The notes beneath the pieces were generated by a model, which did not search any database, was not told the DNA's origin, and was given only the letters and a program-made list of their open reading frames with translations. This document shows positions 1 through 9,178 of a stretch of DNA of 64,000 nt, one piece after another (positions within the stretch are counted from its first letter, which is position 1; each line of letters opens with the position of its first letter). Origin of the DNA: Oehlia diaphana (lineage: Eukaryota > Glomeromycota > Glomeromycetes > Glomerales > Glomeraceae). Location: positions 51,210 through 115,209 of the forward strand of contig QZLH01000243.1 in NCBI GenBank assembly GCA_003833135.1, written 5' to 3'. The translations under genes and the position numbers were made by a program.

Positions 1-720
1 CAAAGTAGTTTCGAGCATAGAATTTGACTATTATTATTGCTGTCATCATTTCAAAATACCGGGCAATACAATGATTCACTTCATTTGCTAAGTCGAGAAG
101 ATTTCATGAATGATTCTGACGCAGCATCTTTTCTAATATCATATAAGAAACAGTTGTTATAGCCAAGATCCTTAATTCTTCTGTCAGAACTCGGTGATTC
201 TATCATTATTTTGAAAATGGAAAAGCAATAAGAGTTATAAACACATATACTCTATTTTATTTGTTAATGATAAACTTAACGGCAACGGCACTTTTCTTTC
301 CCAGAAACCTATGTTCAACAAACACAGCATAGCACAGCTTCTATCAGGAGTTCAATGAGGAGGAGTAAAGCTAGTTTTACGAAGAAACAATGTGTATATC
401 CTCTCAAGGCTGTCATTTTTATGCCGCAATCGAAGTTTAGAATATATAATGATGACTACCTTTGCACAAAAAAAGAAACTTCAACGGTGATGATTTGACC
501 AAATAATAGCTTACAAAAATAAGTAAAACGAGATGACTTGTAAGTCAACCTATGGATTATCAAGTTTTTGTTGCGAATCCGTGATACGCATGTCGCATGA
601 ATACGATCCCCACAAAAGATATTAACTTCCGAATTTTGTTACGTTACGTTACAATTGATTATTAAATGACTATTACAATGACACAATAACAGTTATTCAA
701 AAATTAAGAGGGCCCTCTCA
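1..720. other. Intergenic, no gene recognised
   Basis: No open frame of useful length or splice-joined coding stretch was found on either strand. Base composition is somewhat less AT-biased than the deserts further right, so it could hold the 5' flank of the acyltransferase gene or the decayed end of something outside the window. No repeat structure was noticed. Confidence 0.4.
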
Positions 721-2088
721 ATGACCAATTCTGTAAAAAAAATTTATTGTCAAAACAATCATCTTAAAAAAAATAAAATAAAACAAAATAAAAAAATGCT
801 AAAATATCTAAAAGATTTATTTCATAGTCTCTTAATTTTACTAATCATAATAATACATTATTATGGTACTATAAAACCGTTCTATTTTTCGGGACCATCA
901 CCACCGATTAATATGTCAACATATAACTTTTTTTGTTTTCTTCTTCCAATAACAATTTTTTCTATATTCTCATTTTCACCACCTAATTCAATTTTTCGTA
1001 AATCAATATTAATATTATCAAATTTATCGCTATTTTCATTTCCTTTAATATTTTCAAATAGATATGCTGCCACTTTTCACATTCCAATTGCGTTATTTTC
1101 GTTCATTTGTAGTTGTAAAATGCTTATTTGGTTGAAAAAATCTTTAAATGATCCAAGTTATATAAAACCATTCGTATGGTCATTATTTTATTGGAGAGCG
1201 AAAGAAGGAAATATTCCAATTATGAAACAAGATGATCTTTTGGAACAAGGAATTACAAAAGATCGTCTTGAATCATACATTAATCATCATTATATAATAT
1301 ATCTTTGTGTTTGGATACTTTATATGATTTGTGCGCAATTCTCAGAATTATTTGTTCCTGATATTCCAAAAACTTCTTTTCCTATCAGAGTGATAGAGTA
1401 TTTCTTTTATGATGGACCTCAATTCACCTCTTTATTTAACCTATTTTATTGTTATATTTACGCTGGCGCAATATTTTTTTCAATAAATTACCTTTATGAA
1501 GTAATAATCCTTTCATCTGCTCACTTATTGAAGTACATTTATTCAACACCCAATTCTTTTTTACATAGAACATTAACTAATGATCAATTGAATTCTTTAA
1601 AATTATGGTTAATTTCTTTACTTTTTTATTCAAAACCAATTTTTAATCAACCTTACCTTTCTGAAAATCCAAGAGAGTTATGGAGTATTAGATGGCATCA
1701 AATGTTTCATGAAATTTTTGTTGAATTAGGTTATAAACCTGCTTGTTATCTTTTTTCTTCTTTTCCCGCTAAATTACAACAAATATTTGGTATATTGGCT
1801 TCTTTTGCAATTAGTGGTATATTACATGAATATATTTTATATTCTTCAAGTAGATATCTTACTTTAGAACAATTTACCTACTTTTTGTTCAATGCTATAG
1901 TTATGATGATTTGGGAACCTTTTTCGAAATTTAGATTAGACCAAGGTCAAAAATTTTTATGGAAGAGAATTAGAGATAGTCTATTTATGGCAGTTTTTGT
2001 TCTTTTTACTCTTCCTTGGTTCATTGAACCTTATATAAAATGTGAACATTATCATTCTTTGATGCATTTTATCTGTAGAAAAATTTAA
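721..2088 (+). CDS. MBOAT-family wax-synthase-like O-acyltransferase
   Basis: Single-exon, 455-residue integral membrane protein with many hydrophobic segments from about residue 25 onward. The C-terminal third carries the wax-synthase-type MBOAT signature: a Glu-Leu-Trp...Arg-Trp-His block near residues 319-326, and further on Ile-Ser-Gly-Ile-Leu-His-Glu near 364-370, whose His is the expected catalytic residue of membrane-bound O-acyltransferases. The family moves an acyl group from acyl-CoA to an alcohol (wax or sterol esters, or secondary metabolites in fungi) at the ER membrane. The substrate cannot be told from sequence. The extreme N-terminus is Lys/Asn rich and several in-frame Met codons follow the first (the next near residue 26), so the true start may be later. 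Lack of introns is unusual among its neighbours. Confidence 0.8.
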   Translation: MTNSVKKIYCQNNHLKKNKIKQNKKMLKYLKDLFHSLLILLIIIIHYYGTIKPFYFSGPSPPINMSTYNFFCFLLPITIFSIFSFSPPNSIFRKSILILSNLSLFSFPLIFSNRYAATFHIPIALFSFICSCKMLIWLKKSLNDPSYIKPFVWSLFYWRAKEGNIPIMKQDDLLEQGITKDRLESYINHHYIIYLCVWILYMICAQFSELFVPDIPKTSFPIRVIEYFFYDGPQFTSLFNLFYCYIYAGAIFFSINYLYEVIILSSAHLLKYIYSTPNSFLHRTLTNDQLNSLKLWLISLLFYSKPIFNQPYLSENPRELWSIRWHQMFHEIFVELGYKPACYLFSSFPAKLQQIFGILASFAISGILHEYILYSSSRYLTLEQFTYFLFNAIVMMIWEPFSKFRLDQGQKFLWKRIRDSLFMAVFVLFTLPWFIEPYIKCEHYHSLMHFICRKI

Positions 2089-2357
2089 AAAAATTTTATA
2101 TTTCATTAAATAATTTACAATTAAAATAAATTGACAGTCTAGAGTTGCTTTAATCTACTAAATATTATATATTAATAGTTTTCTTTACGCTAATCTATAC
2201 TTTTTTTGCTTCGTCAACCCTTCCTCAATTCTTCTTCACACTCTTTCACACTCTTTCATAGTTCTCTTCCGCAATTCTTCTTTAACTCTTTCATAACTCA
2301 ATTTTTTTCGGGGTTCCTATAGTTATTATTACTATAAAAATTAATCTTTTGTCAAAT

Positions 2358-3336
2358 TTATCCCTCTTGTCCAGTTACATTATTCTCCTCTTCTCGAACT
2401 ACCGATGATGACGTTGAAAATCCAGATCCATCTGCAATCTTCAACATTTGTCTTAGTCCTTGATTTTCTGTAATTAAACTGTTTACTAAAATATCGGTTT
2501 CGGTATCAGACTGTGCATTATACGCTTCTCTAACTAAATTTCCTAGATTTGAAAGATGTGACTGTAATAACGCATTCTCGGACAATACTTGTGCCGTCGC
2601 TGCCTTTAAACAAATAAATAAAAATAAAATACGTATTAATTTTTATAATTTTAAATAAATCATCTAATTTCTTTCTTTTAATTACCCGTTGTTCTTCCAA
2701 TAATATTTCATAATTTCGTTGCATTTCCAATTTACTTTGTTGTATTTCATACTTTTTATTATATAAATAAATCAATTAAAAGAATATTTCAAAATAAAAA
2801 AAAATACCAAAATATCAATAGGTATAACATATTTACAGCCTGATATCTGAATTTCATCATAATAGTTTTTAATGATTGTTCATATTCTTTGACAATCGCT
2901 GTTAATGCTGCATTTTCTTCATTTAATGTTTGATTTTGATAAATTAGCTGAGAATTTTGTCTTTCAATATCTGTTCCAGTATCAAATGGTGGACCTATTA
3001 ATTATAATTAAGAAAATCATGTTAAAATAATTCCAAGGAAAAAATAAAATAAAATAAAATAAAATAAAATTAAAATAAAAAATTTATCAACAAACCTCGA
3101 TAATTTTGCCTATATAAAGGACCACCACATTCCTCAACTCTACCCTAAAAACAAAAATTATATTATTACATTAATCAATATAAAATAACCAAAATTTTAT
3201 GACATACCTTTAATTCATTGATTTGCTTTTTATATAATTTAGTTTGTTCCCTGTTAATTGCAAGTTGATTACAAAGTTCTTGAGCAATGTTCCTTAATTT
3301 AGAATTTTCTTCATTACTTGTCAAATCTGGTGTCAT
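2358..3336 (-). CDS. FGFR1OP2/SIKE-family coiled-coil protein (STRIPAK component)
   Basis: Five exons (3336-3208, 3144-3096, 2994-2837, 2751-2686, 2603-2358) join in frame to a 215-aa protein. It is almost entirely predicted coiled coil. Its middle matches the SIKE/FGFR1OP2 pattern: a Glu-rich helix, then a Lys-Phe-Arg-Tyr block where animal proteins have Lys-Tyr-Arg-Glu. The C-terminal block Glu-Asn-Gln-Gly-Leu-Arg-Gln-Met-Leu-Lys-Ile corresponds to the conserved Glu-Asn-Lys-Gly-Leu-Arg-Glu-Ile-Leu motif. Members are small subunits of the STRIPAK phosphatase-kinase complex; in filamentous fungi this complex governs cell fusion and development. I start at the ATG at 3336. An upstream in-frame extension to 3498 is hydrophobic and unlike the family. 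It is divergent from the WW-domain gene. Confidence 0.75.
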
Positions 3337-3974
3337 TCTATAATACCTAATATATAGAAAATAAAATATAAATGCAAAACAGGAAGGTAAAAGCCTATTC
3401 AAGAAAAGTGTCGTAAAATGCTTTGCGACGGGATAAGGAAAAAAGGAGTAAAAAAAAGCAGTACAAACGAATGTGATACAAGAGTAAAGTTTTTTCATGA
3501 TTTACGCTGCAAAAGAGAAAAAAAAGAATTGAAACACGTGATTTCACGTGAATCTCTAAACTTTTGAAATGTAAAGTTTAGAGGAAAAGAAAGTGTATAT
3601 ATATTAATATATGAGCTAATATAAATATGTTTAAAGTATGGAACTTTGTCATAATACTAAAATTGGAAACTAAATCGATTGATGATATAATGATATAATA
3701 TCTATTATCTAGAATAGTCTGCGTCCTTGGCACTAATTGCCCAGTAATCAGCAAATCAGCTGTGGAATTCTAAACAGAAACAACTAGATTCAAAATAATT
3801 TTGGTCATACCACGTTTCAAATTAATAATCAAAACAAAAATAATAATAAATACCATGCTAGGGTTTTGCTTTTTTGCTTTATTATTTCACACTTCTTTTT
3901 TCTACTAAATTTGCTATATTTTAAATCTTTTGTGAAAAAAAGCGAGCTTTTTTTTTAGCAATAATTTATAAATT
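3337..3974. promoter_or_regulatory. Divergent intergenic region with paired CACGTG motifs
   Basis: This 638-bp gap separates the starts of the minus-strand SIKE-like gene and the plus-strand WW-domain gene, so it should hold both promoters. Two CACGTG hexamers lie 10 bp apart (3535-3540 and 3545-3550), each followed by GA or AA on the + strand. That is a typical bHLH (Cbf1/USF-like) binding sequence. Binding itself is inference. Confidence 0.4.
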
Positions 3975-4894
3975 ATGGATACACGACCTCTACCTCCAGG
4001 ATGGGTTTCTCAGGTAAAATAAAATAAAATTTTATTTACATTTTATACTATTTACAAGTCATTAAAAAAAAAAAATTTTTTTTTTGCAGTGGGAGCCGAG
4101 TGTTGGAAGATACTTCTTTGTTGGTAAGTATAACTGAAATAAAGTGATAATTTATTATATTATTTATTATTGTTATCTAATTTCTTGTATCTTTAGATAC
4201 AACAAAAAATCCTCCTGCAAGTTCTTGGGAGGACCCAAGAGATGCACCACCTCCATACTCTGCATCAAAAGAATCAATGCCAGCAATGCCCATAGCAATG
4301 CCTACACCAAATCCACAAAGTTATCCAGCATCCTCTGCATACCCTCAATATCCACAAGATCCACAATATCCACCTTCAGACTCGAAAAGTTCTACTTCAT
4401 ATACTGGTTATCCTGGTGGTCAGCCTCAACCAGATTCATATAACCCATATAATAAATATGATAGTACTGCTACTTCATCAACAACAGCTACTGCACCAAA
4501 AAAAAGTGGATTTCTAAGTAAATTAGGATTAAGTAGTGGTAAACTTGGTAAACCCGATAAGTCCAACAAATACACTCCACCTGCTGCCAGCTACGCGCCC
4601 GCTTTGGGAACTGCTGCTGCTCTTGGAGCTTTATCCCATCATAAACCTGGAAAGAAAAATGGGTTGGGCTTAGGAAGTGGTATAGGATTAGGGTTAGGTG
4701 GCGCTGTAAGTATTCGAAATTTTTTTCTTAATAAAAAAGTTTATTTAATAATTAATTATAATGTTATTTTTTAATAGGCCGCTGGTGTATTGGTTGGTAA
4801 GACTTTATTTGGAGGACACAAAGGATTCGGATTTGGAGGTTGTGATAACGACTGGGGAGGTGGTGGTGATTGGGGGGGAGATTGTGATTGGTAA
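3975..4894 (+). CDS. WW-domain protein with Pro/Gly/Tyr-rich tail
   Basis: Four exons (3975-4013, 4090-4123, 4197-4705, 4778-4894) give a 232-aa protein. Residues 5-38 form one WW domain (Leu-Pro-Pro-Gly-Trp ... Tyr-Phe-Phe-Val-Asp ... Trp-Glu-Asp-Pro). WW domains bind proline-rich PPxY-type ligands. The second conserved Trp is present. After it come a Pro/Tyr/Ser-rich region, a Gly/Leu-rich hydrophobic segment (about residues 170-195) and an acidic Trp/Gly/Asp tail with two Cys. Such small WW proteins with a Gly-rich C-terminus are common in basal fungi; their role is unknown. The Gly-Leu stretch might associate with membranes. Confidence 0.8.
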
Positions 4895-5124
4895 AATAAT
4901 ATACTGGTTTTATTCGATTCCAATATTATTTCATTTCATTATCCCATTCATAAATATAATTAATCATATTTTATGCATATTTATGTAATATAAAAATAAC
5001 GTTTATTTAGCCTTTTTATTTGTTTTATAATGAATATTTATAAAAATAAAATATTTACTGTTTTATGATACATTAACGTAAAGTAAATTATATAGTTTCA
5101 AATTCACTTTATTTAAATATTAAA

Positions 5125-5472
5125 TTATTCTTTTACGCCAAAACTTTCTAATTCTTTTAAAGTATTTTCAATATCCAATATCAATTTATTATCACTAGAT
5201 TGTAATTCTTCATCATCTCTTGTATTATTTATAACATTGTTGAATTTGTTTGTAGTGTTGTATAATAAATCACCTGTTGCTAAATTATCTAATTCTTCAA
5301 TTAATGATTCATTTTTAAATTTTATTTGTTTAAAAGACTTTTTTGAAGACGATGTTGATTTTAATGAAGTAGGTTTTAAATTTGTGTACGGAGCTGGTTT
5401 GGAATGTTGATGTCTCGTATAATATTTTTGTGTTCTGTTTCGTGAAAATTTACTAATATTTTGCGGTGGCAT
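5125..5472 (-). CDS. Small basic/acidic hypothetical protein
   Basis: Single-exon 115-aa frame I do not recognise. The N-terminal half is Ser/Lys/Tyr rich and basic, probably disordered. The C-terminal 30 residues are acidic with a helical Leu-Asp-Ile-Glu-x-x-Leu-x-x-Leu-Glu pattern that ends at a clear stop. Codon and residue composition (Ser, Lys, Asp, Glu rather than the Phe/Ile/Tyr/Asn of random AT-rich frames) supports real coding. It converges on the WW-domain gene with about 230 bp between stops. Confidence 0.5.
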   Translation of the reverse strand: MPPQNISKFSRNRTQKYYTRHQHSKPAPYTNLKPTSLKSTSSSKKSFKQIKFKNESLIEELDNLATGDLLYNTTNKFNNVINNTRDDEELQSSDNKLILDIENTLKELESFGVKE

Positions 5473-6670
5473 GTTGTATAGCGTGAATATTTAGAAGAAT
5501 ATGAATGGAAAATGGAAATAAGAAAAAGTTTTTCTTTATGTATAAGAAAAAGAAAAAATCCACTTTTTTCCTGATCTAATGTTTCAATAAACGCTTTTGT
5601 AAATCTCTCGACTTATCATCAAGAAAGACCTTGCGAATTATTCTTTATCTTTTTTTTTGTTTACTAGATTAAGTTGAAGTTTTTTTTTTTTTAAAAAAAA
5701 TAAAAAAAAAAAGTGCAGATTACTAATTGTATATGAAAATTTGTGTTACGATTATCTTTAATTCTTCATTGTGTTTATATTGGATAACATTTTAGTCGAA
5801 ATGTTCATCATACAGTTAGTATATAACGTTTATTATTTTGTTAATCTATGTTAATCTATCAATAAATTGTAGTAAATTTTCTTGCATCAATTCATTAATT
5901 TCAGAAGTTTCACGATTCTCATTTTGGATACTCCTCCAGATTGTATTTTTGAAACTTTATTGTAGATGCCTGAAATGTTGTATACTTACTTTTTATAGCT
6001 AAAAATGACAAAAGGTCATTGAAAACAATTTACAAAATATATCCAATTATGGGCATATGAATATTTTGTCAATACGCTAAGTTGTGATGTGTGGTTTATT
6101 AAAAATTTTTTGAAAGGATATTAAGACTGGGAAAAAATATAAATTTTTTGGATAAGAATAATCCAAATTAGCTTGGGCGATTTACCGGTTGTTCCTGCTT
6201 GATAGATTGAGAAAGATTTAATCAAACTTTTTGAGATGAAAATATTCTTTTCTATCCTTATAAAATTTAGCAACATCATTGTTAATTTGTTAGGAAGAAA
6301 ATAATGTATTGGGATGATCAGCAATGTAACACGATATCCCCACAGTTATAATTACAGTATAATTATATAAAAAATTTTTTCATTTTTGCTTGTATTAAAT
6401 TTCTAAGTTAATTAAAGTATTGAAATGCTATTATAATTAACATTGTAAATACTGTATTATTAATTTCTATGGATTATTGGAAGATCGATTATCTAACAAA
6501 CTACAAACTAACATTATATGAGATTTTTGATATCATTATGTATCTTATTATTTATATAAATTACATAAATTATCTCAAGAATCAACGAATAATTACTTAT
6601 TACGAAGATGATTTTATTTCTATAACCTTTTTTCTCATTTCCATCATATACATAATATTCAAAGAAAATA
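5473..6670. other. Intergenic, AT-rich, no gene recognised
   Basis: Contains A/T homopolymer runs (an inverted T13/A-rich pair around 5678-5711) and two small open frames (6121-6324 minus and 6469-6705 plus). Their translations are Ile/Tyr/Phe/Asn rich in the way expected of random AT-rich DNA. No splice-connected coding was found. Confidence 0.4.
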
Positions 6671-8920
6671 TTACTTTATTACAGGAAAGATTCGTCCGCG
6701 TTTGATAGTTTTCTTTCGATCCATGGTGCCTTCCCTAAAAGCTAATTCTCCAAAATTTAAGCAAGGAATTAGATTGGGTGGTAATAACGACATAATGTTA
6801 AAATCTGCATCATCAGCATCTATTAATCCAACTGGTTTACTTGTCGTAATAACTCTCTTTGAAGGAGAATAGCCATCATCACTTGATGAGTCATCTCCAC
6901 CATTTCCCATTGTGTTGCTCTTTCCTGGTGTCAAGTAACCTTTATCCTTTGAAACCATTGTTCTTTGTGATCGTGAATCAGTTCCTTTGATCGGAGTAAT
7001 ACATTTATTAGTAGGTGAGCCATTATTATTATTATTATTAGAAGTAACAACACACTTGCTTGTAGGTGTATACTCGTTCTTTGATGGATTAGTATGTGAG
7101 CCATTATTATTATTATTATTATTATTAGAAGTAACAACACGCTTGTTTGTAGGTGTATACTCGTTCTTTGATGGTGAGTGAACACGTTTTAGAGCTGGGG
7201 TAGCAGGATTTCTATTAGGTGAGCTAGCATGTTTCCTGGCTGGAACAATATTCTTTCCAGCTAAGGTTGAAAATCTTCCTGGTACCCTACAGTCACTCAA
7301 CGACTTAGAAGTATATATGCTTTGTTTGATAGTAATGGGATTTGGAATAGGGGTCGGCTTGAAGATTGTCCTCGTGAAGGGACTCGTGAAGGAGTTCGTG
7401 AGGGAGTTCGTGAAAGAGTTCGTTATAGGCCTCGTGAGGGAGTTCGTGAGGGAGTTCGTGATGGGCTTCGTAAAAGAGTTCATGATGGGTTTTGTGAGAG
7501 AGTTCGGGATGGGTTTTGGGATGGGTCTCGAGATGGGCCTCGAGATGGGTCTCGGGATGGGTCTCGGGATGGGTCTCGAGATGGGTCTCGAGATGGGTCT
7601 CGAGATGGGTCTCGAGATGGGTCTCGGGATGGGTCTCGAGATGGGTTTCTGGATGGGTCTCGTGATGGGGTTCATGATAGGTTCCGTGAAAGTAATGGGG
7701 TTCGTGATGGGTTCCGTGAAAGTGATGGGGTTAGTGATGGGGTTCGTGATGGGGTTCGTGGTGGGATTCGTGGTGGGATTCGTAACGGGATTAGTGCCGG
7801 GATTCGTAATAGGATTTGCGCCCGGTGGAATATATTCTACGCTAGTAGTGGGTATTTCTACGATATTACTCCATTCCTCAGGAATAAAAATTTCATCAAA
7901 GTTCACTATAGACAAAGGGCATGTTTCAAATAATTTTCGAAGTTCAGATGCTGTAGAGTGTCTCCTTTCAAACGGTTGAATTATCACTGGCAATAAACCT
8001 CTACGTTTTTTTTTCCGACTTTGACCAGATGGTGCTTTAGATTGCAATGAACCATCAATATTATCTGATGATCCTTTTTTAACAGTTACCAAACATTTGT
8101 TTGATTGTTCTTGGTAAAAATCTTGTTTCCTTTTTTTGCTTGAATCATCAATGTTTGTTGTTCCTTCATCGCAACCGGAAGCTTGCCGGTTAACAAATTC
8201 AATAGCGTCCTCCTTAAGCTTGTCATTATTGAGAGTTGAATTTGTATCGATCTTTGCACTATTGATAGATCGGTTTCCATATAAAATCGATGATTCATTA
8301 TTGGATTTCTGACATCTTGTGCAAAACCACTTTCCACTGATACTTTTCGCAATACTATTACTGATTTTTGGGTCATGACACAATTGATGATAACCAACAT
8401 TGCAGCCAAAACACACGCAGATAAAATTTAAGTATAATTCAGGTCCACCACAAATAAAACAAGTAATTGAACGATTTCCAATCTTTTGCCTTTTTATTGC
8501 ATTAGACACAGGTGTATCATCTTCACTTGATGATAGTTCTGGTATCCAAGACTGCCAATCATCAAATACACGTGAATTATGGTTATTTTCACCAGTCACC
8601 GTGCTGTATGAATCATCTGTAATGGTACTTGAACTACAAGAATCTGCCTCGCTTTCTGAGATAACAATTACATCGGGCCAGTTTGTTTTTGGTTTAGTAT
8701 TATTATTATTGTTCAAAGCAGGACACTTCGTGTCATTTTCGGCGTCAGAATCTGTTTCGGAATCATTAGAGTCATAATTAAAGCTCATACTTTCATCAGA
8801 GGAAGAAGGTGGTGACGGAGACCAATAATTCTTATCTTGTGGGTCCAGTCTATTATGCTCATCTAAAATGCTACGGAAATCAGAAACGCGACGGCGTTTC
8901 CCTTTTAAATCGTTGTCCAT
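6671..8920 (-). CDS. PHD-finger protein with long Pro-tetrapeptide repeat
   Basis: Single exon, 749 aa. Residues about 1-150 are acidic and Ser/Asp rich. A PHD-type zinc finger lies at about 153-203, with Cys-x2-Cys, Cys-x2-Cys, His-x2-Cys and a closing Trp-Phe-Cys-x2-Cys. PHD fingers read histone H3 tails, so a chromatin role in the nucleus is likely. Residues about 370-535 are a run of four-residue repeats of the type Asn/Arg-Pro-Ile-Thr/Ser/Pro, encoded by a 12-bp minisatellite. Near 570-640 a segment with Lys-Asn-Glu-Tyr-Thr-Pro-Thr followed by poly-Asn is duplicated. The C-terminus is basic. It is head-to-head with the BRD8-like gene, 258 bp between starts. Its orthology is unknown. Confidence 0.75.
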   Translation of the reverse strand: MDNDLKGKRRRVSDFRSILDEHNRLDPQDKNYWSPSPPSSSDESMSFNYDSNDSETDSDAENDTKCPALNNNNNTKPKTNWPDVIVISESEADSCSSSTITDDSYSTVTGENNHNSRVFDDWQSWIPELSSSEDDTPVSNAIKRQKIGNRSITCFICGGPELYLNFICVCFGCNVGYHQLCHDPKISNSIAKSISGKWFCTRCQKSNNESSILYGNRSINSAKIDTNSTLNNDKLKEDAIEFVNRQASGCDEGTTNIDDSSKKRKQDFYQEQSNKCLVTVKKGSSDNIDGSLQSKAPSGQSRKKKRRGLLPVIIQPFERRHSTASELRKLFETCPLSIVNFDEIFIPEEWSNIVEIPTTSVEYIPPGANPITNPGTNPVTNPTTNPTTNPITNPITNPITFTEPITNPITFTEPIMNPITRPIQKPISRPIPRPISRPISRPISRPISRPIPRPIPRPISRPISRPIPKPIPNSLTKPIMNSFTKPITNSLTNSLTRPITNSFTNSLTNSFTSPFTRTIFKPTPIPNPITIKQSIYTSKSLSDCRVPGRFSTLAGKNIVPARKHASSPNRNPATPALKRVHSPSKNEYTPTNKRVVTSNNNNNNNNGSHTNPSKNEYTPTSKCVVTSNNNNNNGSPTNKCITPIKGTDSRSQRTMVSKDKGYLTPGKSNTMGNGGDDSSSDDGYSPSKRVITTSKPVGLIDADDADFNIMSLLPPNLIPCLNFGELAFREGTMDRKKTIKRGRIFPVIK
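7317..7790 (-). repeat. 12-bp coding minisatellite inside PHD gene
   Basis: On the + strand, units such as gatgggtctcga and close variants (ggagttcgtgag-like on the left, gatggggttcgt-like on the right) repeat with 12-bp period for about 470 bp. On the minus strand this encodes Pro-containing tetrapeptides. Because the period is a multiple of three and unit variants lack stops, two plus-strand frames are also open over the same stretch. Variation between units suggests repeated slippage or unequal exchange. Confidence 0.8.
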
Positions 8921-9178
8921 ATCGCCTAATCTATGTTAGTAGAAAACTGTTTTGGGAAAATCGGAAAATCTGGTTAAATAAACAAATTCTAAAACTGGGA
9001 AACGCCCAAAACAATGTGTCACTGATCAAATCAAGGGTAGGATCCCGTGAATATGTGACTAAGCCACCCAAGTTATCATCACTTTCACAGATAAGGTCAT
9101 ACATATCACTCATATGACTTCATGTCAACACTGCTTCAAAAGCGAATTGAAATCTAGATCTGTGTTAGATCTCAGAGT
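8921..9178. promoter_or_regulatory. Bidirectional promoter region, PHD gene / BRD8-like gene
   Basis: Only 258 bp lie between the two divergent start codons. Upstream of the PHD ATG a short open frame (9113-8931) exists but I could not connect it by splice signals. No TATA element or recognised operator stands out. Confidence 0.4.

Noticed and set aside
3337..3498. N-terminal extension of the SIKE-like protein
   Set aside because: Hydrophobic, Phe/Tyr-rich extension unlike the family. The ATG at 3336 begins the conserved coiled coil.
6469..6705. 78-codon plus-strand frame
   Set aside because: Ile/Tyr/Phe/Asn-heavy random composition and overlaps the end of the PHD gene.
7317..7979. Two long plus-strand frames (220 and 203 codons)
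   Set aside because: They lie wholly opposite the minisatellite and PHD gene and consist of Met/Gly/Arg/Val repeats; they are shadows of the repeat.
8931..9113. 60-codon frame upstream of PHD gene as a possible first exon
   Set aside because: No donor/acceptor pair links it to the PHD start in frame; it lies in the divergent promoter.
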